Part shown: positions 33,525 through 45,221 of the stretch, one piece after another | How the letters are laid out: every line of letters begins with the position of its first letter | How positions within the stretch are numbered: the stretch's first letter is position 1 | Assembly (NCBI RefSeq): GCF_021155775.2 | Contig: NC_060238.1 | Span: 25,016,470 to 25,080,469 of the forward strand | Direction: 5' to 3' | Length of the DNA: 64,000 nt | DNA from: Neodiprion pinetum | Taxonomy: Eukaryota; Arthropoda; Insecta; Hymenoptera; Diprionidae | Program-made: the position numbers and the translations under genes | The notes under the pieces: model-generated | Told to the model about the DNA's origin: nothing | The model's database searches: none | What the model saw: only the letters and a program-made list of their open reading frames with translations

Positions 33525-35988
33525 TTACTTAATAGATGTTAATACAAAGTTTCTCGGCGATAGAAATGGGTCGAAGACAGCCTTTAATTTTGGCGATAAA
33601 TTTTTCTCTGACAGGTACAAGAATCTATCCAACAAAACTGCACTCTCGACCAACGGTGCTAGCATCGATCTGAGGGAACCAAATACCACAACCTGTTCCC
33701 AGCGTTCTAGCAACTCGGCTGTTTTAGGATTTCTAATTTCCTCTACCCTCCGTGGACGATTCTCTTCAGTAAAATTTTCTGTAACTGCCATGCAGTACCT
33801 GCAAAATACAAGTGAGTATTCATATCTCAGTCTTAGCTTAAACTGCATAGAAACAGTCAAGGATTTAAAAGTTAATATTGATTAAGGAAATATTTTCATC
33901 ACGAGTAACCGTAAACTACTGACTCTTCAAATGTGGTATTTTCCTTGAGCTTGAAACTTTTGAGCTGAGCATGACGTAGAGAGGAGTTTCTCTGAACGAT
34001 GAGACTCTCTAGCGTTGCTCGATAAGCATGTATCTATAACCAAAGGAATATTTCATAATGAATACAATGCTCGCAATGCTGTAGAAATAAATTACAGTCA
34101 TACTTTGAGTTCCCAGCATTCGGCAGACTTCAATTTTATGCAATGGTTTTCTACCGCATGGCAGGCAACTTCCAAAGCTGTGTACGAGAGATCGTAATCA
34201 ATCCCAGTTGTGCGTAGATATTTGCTGAGAGGGTAGCTCTGCGGGCTTTAAATTCTCGAGTTAAATTATAAGCGAATAATAAGAATCTAAAACTTTTGTT
34301 ATTCAAACTCCTTACCCAAGCGAAAGCTTCATGTAGCAGCATCCTGCGACGCAAATGAACTTAGCACGGTCCGACTCTGAGTAAGATTGTAGCAGCGTTG
34401 TTGCCAAATCCCCGCAGGGATGTAAACCAATCAAACCGAATCCTGAAAATTCTGGATTTAATCTGAACTTTTCTGTAAATTCTTTGTTTATTATATCCAT
34501 GAAAAAGGACAATTGAGATGAATCTCTTTCTATCTTCAAAGACACGTGATGCGGTTTTTGCTCTCGGATGTTGGTTACGTACTTCATGGCGATAGATTCA
34601 AATTGTGTATCTAGTTTTCTGTAGAAGAAACATTAGCAGATTTCATCAATCTTGATATCATCTCACCTATATTCAGTTTTCTACCTACTAACACATTTTT
34701 ATTTTGTCAGAAATTGCGTACCTGGCTTGTTCCGACAATAAAGACTGCTGTTCAACGCAAATTATGCACATCTCGTGGCGATAAGCGAGCGTTCTAGCGA
34801 GGTGGCCAATTCCGGCTCCAACGTCGACAGCGCATTCCGATTTCGCCGAAGCAGCGCAATCCGCTATTATCTGAAAATTCAGCAAACCTTCAGAGTTTAC
34901 AACGTCGATTCTTGGTAAGAAATTATCACGCGACTGACAGTTCAAACCGAACACCTGCGGTCGCGCATGATGCAATCAATGTAAAATATTTGCCTCCTTT
35001 CCGCTAGAAACTAATTACGCAGCTAATTAAGGCGAGTAATGTTAAAAGGCAGTTACGCGTTAGTAACTAATTACCTTCGCCATTATTTCGATTTCATGTT
35101 TCTTTTTCGGTTTTACGTGTTTGCCAAGTAAATCGCGTAACTTCGAATGACTCGAACACGTGCTCGGTTTCACTTGAGGCTTGACAAAATCCGTATTCTC
35201 CGTTTTACGGACATTTTCGCATTTCAACGCGATCTCGCTCCTCTGATTTCTGTGTACCTGTAAGATACCGACGACTCGACGAAGCGCCTGCAGAGATAAC
35301 GGCCAGACTCGGACACTGAATGGGATAAAATGATTCGGTAGTACAGTTGCTTGATATTCAAATCGACAAGGAAAATGATTATTGAGTAATATTATTCTTG
35401 GATATGAAATGATTATATGAAATATGATATGAAAATGATTATTCTTAATCTTGTTACTTATCACCTCGAACCCTCGTTCAAAATCCAGGATCCAAGTTCC
35501 CCCGGCGTGATGTCTTTGAAGAAATCGATCCAACCACCCGGAAGTCTTTCCCATAAATCGGCCTCGTAAAAATCCTTGGAAATGTTGAGCATGAAAAAAT
35601 ATCAATAATGTGAATGAAATTTTTCACTTCTTACCCAATAGTTTTTTAATCTTTCGCGCGCTGCACGAGGCCGCAACTTCCGGCCGACGAAAAGACCTAG
35701 TAGCTAGCGGAATCGCTGCTCTAGATTCTTGCACGTTCGTGGAACAGCATCTCGACTGGGTGATAATAACAAGAATAATAAACCGACCAGCGATCCTAAC
35801 GTATTGTTCTCCTTCTGTTCTAGGCAAATTAAACGGTACAGAAATCGATAAAAACTAACCACGATGTAGGCGTCCAGAAGCCATCGGTATTTGTCAAGAA
35901 CGATAAATATTTGGCGTACGGTTTCTCGCACGGAGTCGCAAATTCGGCATAAGCAGGTGCCGGACCCGGTGTTATCGACGGTGGCCAT
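33525..35988 (-). CDS. METTL25B: METTL25B / RRNAD1-like methyltransferase
   Basis: Member of the METTL25 family of putative SAM-dependent methyltransferases; the substrate is not established to my knowledge. Exons: 35860-35988, 35465-35574, 35075-35315, 34722-34870, 34316-34618, 34104-34245, 33924-34033 and 33525-33798, 1458 nt (485 residues; human METTL25B about 475). Landmarks: YRWLLDAYIVDFYEADLWERL at the start, VRVWPLSLQAL, HVKPKKKHEIEIM, the SAM motif VDVGAGIGHLARTLAYRHE, FGLIGLHPCGDLATTLLQ, VAGCCYMKLS, and a C terminus with LAPLVESAVLLDRFLYL and LSPRNFVL. All have close counterparts in human METTL25B. The exon 6 acceptor at 34245 (TTTAAAG) is weak but is the one that keeps frame and gives GPQSYPLSKYL. 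An upstream in-frame ATG at 36018 would add ten residues. The ORF seen at 35060-35605 is largely out of frame with the real exons. Confidence 0.92.
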
Positions 35989-38900
35989 CGTGGTCGTATC
36001 TTGCACGGTATATTTCATGTATATTTCAAGTTTGGTTCAATTATCCCGCCGGGATAGACGCATCTTTTTTGAAGAGGCGTGCCGTATTCCCAGGGGGCTA
36101 TTTTTTCCCGCGGTCCTGTAAATAATTGTACATCATTATATCCCTTGTAAGAGGTATACTCCCACTTGCGTTACGCATACGAATTAATTACATCGTGTAA
36201 TCTGCATGCGCGCGGGAATTTTGAATACCTTAATTATTATAAGCTGTCTAGGTAAGCAAGGGGTAAGAGTACGGAGTATATTCGCGTTCGGTTTATTTGT
36301 TAATTATAAACGCAAGTACCCACGATTCCCTCGTCCCACTTAGCAACACTTTCACTCTTCAGCAGTTACGTTATTGCCTGCCTGCCTGCCAGCACATCAC
36401 TCGTCGGAAGAGTCGTATTTGCACGCGCGCACTGCATACAAGTGTAACACTTGTAATACGAATTTAAAGGTGTAATCACCGCCACATATCCACGGCGAAA
36501 CGTATTGCGTGCGATGTACAAACTCTTGGATTTTTGTAAGAACTCCGTGGCTAACGTACAAACTGTATCGTTAGACGAGCTTCGTGGAGCGTGAGAATTG
36601 AACGAAATTGAAACTGTACCAGTACGACAAGATATATTATATATGTCCCAACTGCTGGCAACAGGTCGTTTTTTCTTTTTCGTCTACAAGTCGAAAGTCA
36701 TATTCAAGCTTAGAAACATGAATTCGTTTTCTTAAGACGAAGTAAGAAAATACAGATATAACGATGAAACCGAATGAACTTCTTTTTCGATCGAACTATC
36801 GGTTGATGAATTTTATTTTTTTTTCTCTAACCGAAATATTCAGCCGTTTGTAAATATGGATGTACGTCAATTTTTTCATTGAAATTTTTTTCATCCGTTT
36901 ACCGTTAGATCGTGCGCGATGGATTTTTTATTATGGTTAACTCCTGGATTCATCATCTGGACCTCTTACGCCAGTCGTAAGTGAAAGTTACACCAAGTAG
37001 GACGGACGAGCTCTTACACACATTTACGTGTATGCCTGTGTACAAATAAACGCAATTCTTCATCATACAGCTTCTCCGCATCATCCACTTTGATATATTC
37101 ACCAAATATTCCATGTCTTCCGCTCCCCGCGCGGGGAGAATTCCTTTTACATACACAATGAAAAAAATTTTCTCATAACTTCTTTTTGCGAAAATCGTAT
37201 ACATGTTATAATATATACGTATAAGTTGGTTGATTCAATGAACGTGCAGCTTCGTACGGTCAAAGCGAGGAAGCTATTCTTTAACTTTCGAAATTCTTAT
37301 AAACGTCTTTCAAGTCAAGGTTTAAAGGAATCCGCCTGACTATAATGTAGCCTCTCGCTTGTAAAAGTTAACAAGTGTATAATACCATCAATGCCCATAA
37401 AACGAATTCTTTTTTACACCGTTAGCGTTTCGAATGCTGTTAGACACATTAATTGTAAATGTTTTTCCCCTCATTCTCTTTCGTTTTTTTATTTATTTTT
37501 TAATTTCTTTCACCCAGGGATAAAGTTTAATATCACCTTTCTCGTTCGTGCAGAATCAATCTAAAATAACTGTCGCTTTCAAAACGATCGAAAATCACCG
37601 CAATGTACTTCTTGCACGCGAGCCGAATTATTATGTATGTACATACACGATTGCATGTAGACATATAAGTGTTCAATTGAGTAACTGAAATATACATATA
37701 CATCAAGTACCGAAGAACCGGTCTAGTCTCTATTCCACTCGATTCATTAGCTGATATGTACAATTTTTTTAATACCTATTTCTGTAATGCATATCAAAAT
37801 AAAAAAGAAATCGTCGTTTTCACCCACCACCGCCAGACTGTCGCATATAAGGTAGCCGCTGTATATCATCCCAAGTATGCGCAAGCGTATAATTGGCGTC
37901 ATTAGTATTTACTCAATGGTTGTAATAACCAATTGACCGCGTTCGAAAAGAGAGCATATTATACGATGATATAGGTATGTGCGTTACGGTAATGTATGGG
38001 TGCAGGTCTACCTTTCTCATCGGTACATAGGCGAATGCTACATTACACCTACATTATAATACTCGTATATAATAACGTTAGTTTAGCTCTTTTGTTGAAA
38101 ATTTTCGCTACTATGTTGAATATATATGTAAATGTTTTTTTTTAGCTATATCGAGGAGCTCTTTCTTTTTATACAGGAATTGGTGTGTCTCCGGCGATTA
38201 AGTCTCACTGAAAGTTTCTCCGATGATCGATAAAACTGTTTATGTTCAATTTTCAGATAAATTTTTAATCGAGACTCCTGAACACCGCATGATGGACTCT
38301 CGGAATCATAAGCGTGTGGAGAGATCGATTTGGCCAGATGAAAAAAGAGAGAGAGAGAGAGAGAGAGAGATGAAGACAAGGAAATGAGGAGACTGCACAA
38401 TCCGTAAGAGTGGAGGAGGGAAGCAGATTTCAATTTCGTTACCTTGCGGAGGTCGCTCGGGGAAAAGTGACGACGCGGTCCGGTGAAATATACGTTATAG
38501 GTATACGAGGTATGTACAACTATGTATACCGGCGTCCAGAATCGGATATAACGTGCGATCGTTATAAAGAAAGTCAAGCCGACGAGGCATTTATGTGTTA
38601 CACATACTATAGCACCTATGGGTTCAACAGATGTGCCACACCACTCGCTTCCGCCAATCCAACGATCCTCCAGCTTCTTGGTCCAGGTTGACCTATCGGC
38701 CCGAGTTGTATTATTATACTCACGTACGCATATTGAAACATATATGTGTTTCAGATACGAACGAAGGCTGTGTAATAAAATGAAGGCGAGCTCGATTGGG
38801 TAAAATGGTATATCACGGGCATGGAGAAAGGTGCCCAAGCGTGTGCACATCGAAGATTAGAGCGGAGCTTCGCGTCGCGTGTATAGTTGAGAGCTGGAGT

Positions 38901-39255
38901 GGAGAGGCCAGGTGGGGACCGAGAGAAACGAACACAAGAAGCGACGATCCCACCTGACAATCAGTTTTCATCCGAGGCTTCGGTGTAAGAGCCGCGTTAC
39001 ACACCTGAGACGAAGGCGATCCGAGGTGCAGGGGATTGTTCTAACGTATAATACACAGGCTGCGCCGTGCGCCGATATCCAATAACCGGTTACCGGGTTT
39101 CTCGTCATGCTGCAGCTCGATCAAGTAACTACCCCTAGCTGTATGTAACGCGGGTTGGATTCATCATCGTGTGAATGCAGTGCGAGTTTCTTTAACAGAT
39201 AATATCACACATTTCGTACATCGAGGTTGTTGATTGGTAACCGAGGAAAAACAGT
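35989..39255. other. Divergent spacer METTL25B / secreted Gln-rich gene
   Basis: 3.3 kb with no supportable gene. It should include both promoters. A GA microsatellite is at 38346-38370. The 234-codon minus-strand frame at 38146-38850 has no recognisable domain and includes microsatellite-encoded SLSLSL, so it was not called. Confidence 0.5.
38346..38370. repeat. GA microsatellite
   Basis: About 12 GA units, 0.9 kb upstream of the secreted Gln-rich gene; a possible GAGA-factor-type site by sequence only. Confidence 0.85.
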
Positions 39256-42200
39256 ATGAAGTTACTCAAACTGGTGAGTATACATTAAAACACTTTTCTC
39301 CGATCACACTATCGTTATGTACCAATTACGATTCATCGTTTCATTTCTCCTACATACATTTTCAATTCGTTTCCGGACTATCTATCGCCTCATTTACATA
39401 CATGCATAGGTATAGACCATTTTCGAAATTTCCGTAATTGGCACGAGCTCTCGTATAACATTATAATATAAGATATGCGGAAGAAGAAATCGCTATTAAA
39501 TTTTTAATGCTAGAGATCACGGGTGAAATTATAAAGCTCGTTAATGATTCGGGCCGACGTGAAGATAGCGAAATGGGCAGCGATTGAGTATCCTTTTATT
39601 TTTCCTCTCTTATTCTGCACCGATTTGCAAAACCCCAGATGTGGAGATAATTCTCGCACGGTTTCCATAAAGGCGCGATTCGCAACGGTCCGCATACCTA
39701 CTTTGAGCTGGCTTCACCATATTGGGAGCAGTTGTGACTGGGAATTGTTTATCAGGGGACCGGTTAACTGTGTCTCTGTCGCAGCTAGAATACCAATTGA
39801 TCCCGTGGCTACGGCCCATGGTGTTGGTCATTGGACTGACATGGGTGCAGGATGTCTCTTCTTGGCATTAACCGGGTCAGTCGGTTACGTGTGTCAGATG
39901 AACCGCATATTTAGTAGGCGGTTGGTAGTCACGTAGTTCGTCGAGCTGGTGCCGCGAAATTTTTCATCATTTCATTATTATAGGTATATAAACACCGCTA
40001 ATATCTTCACCGGAGTGTGCAGTCTAGATTTACGCGAGCAGAGTTAGAACCATGACAAATAGGAACCCCGTTTCTTAAGACTATAATTGTCGTCACTCCA
40101 ATTACTGAATTAAGAAACGCTTCCAGTTTGATCCTGGAATCTACGATCTTTTCTTCTCGAGACGCTCGACGCATACAAAAATTTTTACTTCTGAATTGAA
40201 TAGCACAACATCAACTGCGAAATCGACTTTCAATACGTTAAAGTCTGCATCGTAGATATGGGTCTCGGTGTTAATGATGGCTTCGAAACAGCTCATGGAT
40301 CTCACACGGTTTCGGAATTTACTATAATGTGCTGTACCTTGGAAGGGAGAAATTTATTTAGGACCGTAACATGCGCGTCTCTAAAGAATTTTTCGATATA
40401 AGATACGAAGAACCGGTTGTGTTTTAATACTAGGTATCTTCAATCTTTGGCGTAAGGAAGTACTCTGACGCTTGACTTCTAATGCTTGAGTGTACTAAAA
40501 GAAGGATAGACATAATCAAATTGAAACATTTGTTTGGATTTGTTGAATTAACTCAAAATTTTACCTTTGTTATAGCATATTATGTATGCATATAAAATTT
40601 GCAAACTTGTTCATGCATGACGACGCATCAGTCTGTACATGAATTCGTAACTTGCAACGACCGCTTTTACTTCGAGTGCCTCTAGCTGTGAGAGGCGTCC
40701 TCTCCTCAGGTCCTGACTTTTACCTGACCATTACATGTGCAGCACATCGAAAGATGAGTGCACGGTACCGCCGAGCAACATCACACCGACAAAAGATACT
40801 CGATACTCGCCTGTAGTCTTTGCGAAATACCCCCTCTCATGACACGATGTCTATGAGCATATTACATATTTACACGCAGCATCTATAGACACTAATAATA
40901 AGAAACTGAATCCGAATAACAGTCGATACGAATACTCTCCGTATTGCAGACCGCGGCGTTTTTGCTGCTGGTCGCAGCTATCGTGGCCGCCGAGGAAGAG
41001 GAGGAGGGAGGTAAAGCCCGGGAGAAGAGGCAGCAGATCGCGTTCTATCCTAGACGGGGTCCTCGGCCACCTCCGTACGCAGTCCAGATGGAGCCGATAG
41101 TTCAATACTCGCAGAGAGACCCGCTCTACAACCCGCTGGCCAGTCCGAAGAGCGATGACTCCGGATACGGTGAGGAGGTGCAGCCAGACATCGGTTACGG
41201 CTACCATTCTGACCCGGAACCGATAATTGAGATAATAATCAAGGAATCGAACGAGACTCTGCCGACCCCTGTGCCGCCACCGCAGCCCCAGCAGCCTCGA
41301 CCGACGAAGGAGCCGATCCAGGTATTTTACGTAAAGTACGAGAAGAAGAAGGGCCACGGGGACGATAAGCCGCGCGTCGTCTACGACGCCCCGATACCGG
41401 CGCTCACACCCGTCGAGGAACACGAGGAGCTAAACCAGGAGCGATCCGCGTATCACGACCAGGAGCCCCAGGCCCCCGTCGTCACGTCGCCGGCCCCACC
41501 GCCCGAGCCCTCGACCACCCTGAGGACGATCATCCGCCCGGACAGCGAAGTCTACCACGCCGGAAGTAGCGGGATTCGCGTGACTTTTGGGACCGAGCAG
41601 GTGCCACCGAACCAGCACAACAAACGCAGCGACCAGGACCAGGACAGGCCTCAATTTTCACCCCAGATTCCGCAGCCCGGTTCGCCGAAGCGACAACACG
41701 GACCTTACCAGCCCCAACTCCAGCCGATTTTGCACTCCGTCCAGCATCAACAGCGCAGGTTCCCCCCGGCTCTCGCCCAGCAGAGAGTGGTAAACTCGTT
41801 TCCACCCCCTCAGATCATCTCCGCATCGCCACCACCACAGCAAATCGTCTACCAGCAGCCTCAACAGCTACGCAATCCATCCGGAAGGCCCCAGAGACTT
41901 CCGATAACGATTCAGGGACTGCCTGAGGTCCAGCAACGCGTGCCGTTCAATTCGTTCGCATTCGCTAGGCAGAACTCGCCATCTGGTCAGCAAGGGAACG
42001 GGTTCAATGTCGATCACCGACACCAGCAGCAGGTGTTCAAACAGCAGGAACTCGACAAGCAGCGGTACTACGAACAGCGCAGACAGCAGGATCTGCTCAG
42101 GCAACAAGAGCAACAGAGGCAACGAGAGCAGCAGAGACGACAACAAGAAATCGAACAAAAGCACATTCAGGAGCAGCAGAGACGACAGCAGGAAATTGAG

Positions 42201-43958
42201 CAGAAGCAGATCCAGGAACAGCAGAGACGGCAGCAGGAAATCGAGCAGAAACAGATCCAGGAGCAGCACTTCAGGCAGCAGCAGCAGCAGCAGCAGCAGA
42301 TCAAGTACAACCATCAACAATTCCAGCAAATTCCGCCGCCCCAGTTCCAGCGCCAGCAACCGGTCCCCGTTCCAACCCCGGCTGCCGATCGACCCGGCGG
42401 TGAGATTCTGAAGTCTGTGCCGAAGCTGGAGCAGCACTACGCGATCCGGGAGAACCCACTGCACCCTGGACCCTTCCCACCGAATCCACAGCCCACCCAA
42501 TTCTCGGAGATAACTCCTCAGCAGACCCAGTTCGTTCCGAGTCAGCAATACAACAGCGTGGCGGAGAGCCAGTTGCAGCAGCAACAGCTGGGCCAGAGTC
42601 ATCGGCAGATTCCGTTCGCCGGAGCAGCGAGCGAAAATCAGCAGCAGTACTTCTCGCAGCACCTGTCGGCCCCGGTTCAGCACCAATCGTCCGGTTCCAG
42701 TTCCGCTGGAAACACTCAGTCGATTTGGGGACGGCCCGTCTTTTCCTCTCAGAGCTCGAACCTCGGACAGAAAATATACGCCACCCCAGTCACGTATTCC
42801 GGGGATCTTACCCCGTCCACGACACCCACGACCCTCTCTACCACCGCCGAGGTCTACAGACCTTCGACTACGGCGACGCCGAGCACTACTGAGGCCCCCA
42901 CCACCACCGTTGATTCCCCGAAAAACGAGGCCAAGATCAAACAGAACATAGCCAATCTTCCCGACGAGGTTCCCGACGACATCAGGGAGCAGCTACTCAG
43001 CTCCGGGATTCTCGGCAACGCTGATATACAGATATTGGATTACGACAAGGTCGGGGACATACCGATTGAAAACCTGCCGCCGGAAGCTCTAGCCAATTTC
43101 TACGGCGCCGGAGGCGGGGCTGCGACGTCGGCCAGCGAACCGATACCAGCTGTGGTAAAGAGGCCGAAGATCGTTCAACAGACCGAAGAAAAAGTTTCGG
43201 GGTACAAGAAAGAACTGCCGGCCAAGGTTGAGCAGGCCACGCTCAGGCCGGGAGGTGTCGAGATGAAAGTGGTACACTTTGACCCGAACACTGCTCAAGG
43301 TCAGGCGATCGCCGAGCAGCATATCAGGGACGACGCGACTCATCTCGACCCGGTGAAGATCGGCCCGAAAGACACGTCCAAGTACAATCGGTACCTTCCT
43401 CTCAAGGTCAGCGGGGCTGCTTTTCCGCTTCCCGACGTGCCGGAACTTAACGGTAGACGAATCACGAGCGTCGTCGTCCTCGCACCCGTCGATTACAACT
43501 TTCAAGGTGAGAGGGAGCCCCAGTATGGCGAACGGACCGGCAGGAAATTCAACGATGTGCAGGCCGTAAGATTTTTGGCCGGCGATGCCCTCAAGCAAGT
43601 CGTGAAGAAACCGACCGCCGAAAACTACAAGAAATGGCTCGAGCAGGAGAGCCGTGCCGATCCTCAGCGACAGTCCGTCGTCTTACTTGTCACAACGTGA
43701 GTTTTTTTTTTTTACATTTTATCATACACTTTTTTCACCGTTGATATATTCAACTTTCTTTTTGCAAATTCTTCTTTTTTTCTCCTCAGACCCGATGACG
43801 ACACTCAAGGCGAAAAGGAGATCTTCATGTACGACGTGACCACCCAAGCCGTTAGCAAATTAGCTGGTGACTTGTCGACAGCGTTCGTTGACGTCGCGGA
43901 AAGTAATTCCGACAACGAGGGTGCTCAGACGGATATTATCCAGGATGCCTTTGCTTAA
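39256..43958 (+). CDS. Secreted Gln/Pro-rich protein, probable cuticle or extracellular matrix component
   Basis: Family not recognised. Exons: 39256-39273, 40950-43696 and 43790-43958, 2934 nt (977 residues). Exon 1 encodes only MKLLKL; joined to exon 2 it gives a clear signal peptide (TAAFLLLVAAIVAA). An acidic run and a furin-type site REKR (residues 30-33) follow, suggesting a cleaved propeptide. The middle is disordered and rich in Gln and Pro, with three tandem 15-residue units (EQQRRQQEIEQKQIQ type, about 42.13-42.27 kb) and a Thr/Pro/Ser block typical of O-glycosylation. The last 300 residues look ordered and conserved-type: DEVPDDIREQLLSSGILGNAD, LPPEALANFYG, RYLPLKVSGAAFPLPDVPEL, VVVLAPVDYNF and SVVLLVTTPDDD. 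There is one N-glycosylation sequon near residue 100 (ESNETL). A tiny first exon splitting the signal peptide is common in insect cuticle-protein genes. There is no chitin-binding Rebers-Riddiford motif, so the cuticle role is inference. Confidence 0.88.
39274..40949 (+). other. Intron 1 of the secreted Gln-rich gene
   Basis: 1.7-kb intron, donor GTGAGT and acceptor TATTGCAG. The 130-codon frame at 39544-39936 inside it shows no recognisable domain and was not called. Confidence 0.8.
42130..42275 (+). repeat. 45-bp coding tandem repeat (15-residue units)
   Basis: Three successive units encode EQQRRQQEIEQKHIQ, EQQRRQQEIEQKQIQ and EQQRRQQEIEQKQIQ; a fourth decays into EQHFRQQ followed by poly-Gln. 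It lies inside the secreted Gln-rich gene and is likely to vary in length between individuals. Confidence 0.85.
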
Positions 43959-44365
43959 AGCACTTTAACTGGCTTTCATATTGGCAATAATAATTAGTTA
44001 TTGATCCGATCAAGCATTCCAGAGCTGCTTCATAAGTCGAGGTACAAGAAGAACAAAAAGGAAAATGGCAAATCTTTAATCGATTTTTTTTTTGTCTCGC
44101 CATCAGTGCCAAATTCAGAGTTGACCAATGTGTAGCACTGTGGGATAACAGTGAATTCCATTGGTTTATCAACTTATTTAGCGCATTGCAGGATCGAGTA
44201 AATTCTGCGATAAGAATTGGAGCGAGCCTGCGGCAATTGATAAGAAAAGGATGAATTTTTTTCTATACATCAATTATTATCTATGCGCCGTAGATATCTT
44301 AATTTGTAAATACCATTAATTTTTTTTTATACGTACAGATAACCATACTATATTTTTTTATACGA

Positions 44366-44371
44366 AATAAA
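44366..44371 (+). terminator. Candidate poly(A) signal of the secreted Gln-rich gene
   Basis: AATAAA 408 nt after the stop codon. Confidence 0.5.
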
Positions 44372-44808
44372 GATCAATCTTTTTTATACCCGTTGCAGTA
44401 TGAAATCTAATCTTCGATGCTACAGAAACTTGGCAAATGTGCAGCAATTCAACGTTGCAAATTGCACGAGGAGAAAGTGTAACGTGAAAATTGCATCAGA
44501 CACAATTATGAGGCGAGGTACGTTTCTGAGGAAGATAAATATTTTAAGTTATTAAAGACTAGAGGATGTTGAAAGCGAATGAGTATATGTATATAGTCAC
44601 AATGCTGCTTTTAAGAGCGCTCTAAAGACAACTACCTCATTATGAACTCTCGAAAATAGCGCATGCAGGCCTCTAGTATGCGTTGCGAAATTTAATAGTA
44701 TAATACATTTCTGCACGTCTCGCGTCTATACGCTTTGGCATCTTAAATCCGAATCCCATTGTGAGACTTGGTGTGATTCGAGCAATGCCAGGAGATCGGT
44801 TTCAGTAC

Positions 44809-45018
44809 GAGGTTGAAGTTAGTAACATTATCGTATCCAAACATTGGGAGAAAATCATTAATTTCTTCTTTTTACAATGATTTTGAAGAAACTAAGATTT
44901 CAAAATATGAGTATGTTTTGTTTTATTACGCTTTACTAAATTTGAAACAGTTCCAAAATCGCGAAATAACGGTTTTTTCTCATAATGAATCGTTGTGCCA
45001 ACGTTAGTAATTTCAACA
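44809..45018 (+). mobile_element. MITE-like element, copy 4 (best preserved)
   Basis: The left end GTTGAAGTTAGTAACATT and the right end, which in reverse complement is GTTGAAATTACTAACGTT, form an 18-bp terminal inverted repeat with three mismatches. The interior is AT-rich and non-coding: TTTTTACAATGATTTTGAAG, ATATGAGTATGTTTTGTTTT and CCAAAATCGCGAAATAACGG. The same segments recur at about 17.7, 22.7, 22.9, 51.4 and 62.0 kb. It ends 204 bp upstream of the wuho start codon. Confidence 0.82.
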
Positions 45019-45221
45019 TGATGTTTCGATGACGAAGGCAAAGGAAATTGCTGTGCTCTACACCTACCGACTCGGTTGTAGATAATGGTTGCACACTTTT
45101 CTATCGAGTTCCCCAGCCCCTTGTTCAGCTGCGCAAACTTTAAAAGGCGCTAATCTAACCAGCTGGTTGTAAGATAATACATAACCTCACTTATTATGTA
45201 CAAAATCAGGAACGTTTGACG

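Larger units (their letters stand above)
43959..45221. other. 3' UTR of the secreted gene and wuho upstream region
   Basis: 1.26 kb. The poly(A) signal of the upstream gene is at 44366-44371. A complete MITE-like copy fills 44809-45018. The remaining 200 bp before the wuho ATG should hold its core promoter. No coding sequence was seen. Confidence 0.6.

Noticed and set aside
38146..38850. 234-codon open frame, minus strand
   Set aside because: No domain, microsatellite-coded SLSLSL run, promoter-like location and no splice context; consistent with chance.
39544..39936. 130-codon frame inside intron 1 of the secreted gene
   Set aside because: No family resemblance and not phase-linked to the flanking exons.
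42007..42686. Ser/Asn- and Leu-rich frames overlapping the secreted gene
   Set aside because: Shadows of the CAG-rich coding sequence in other frames.
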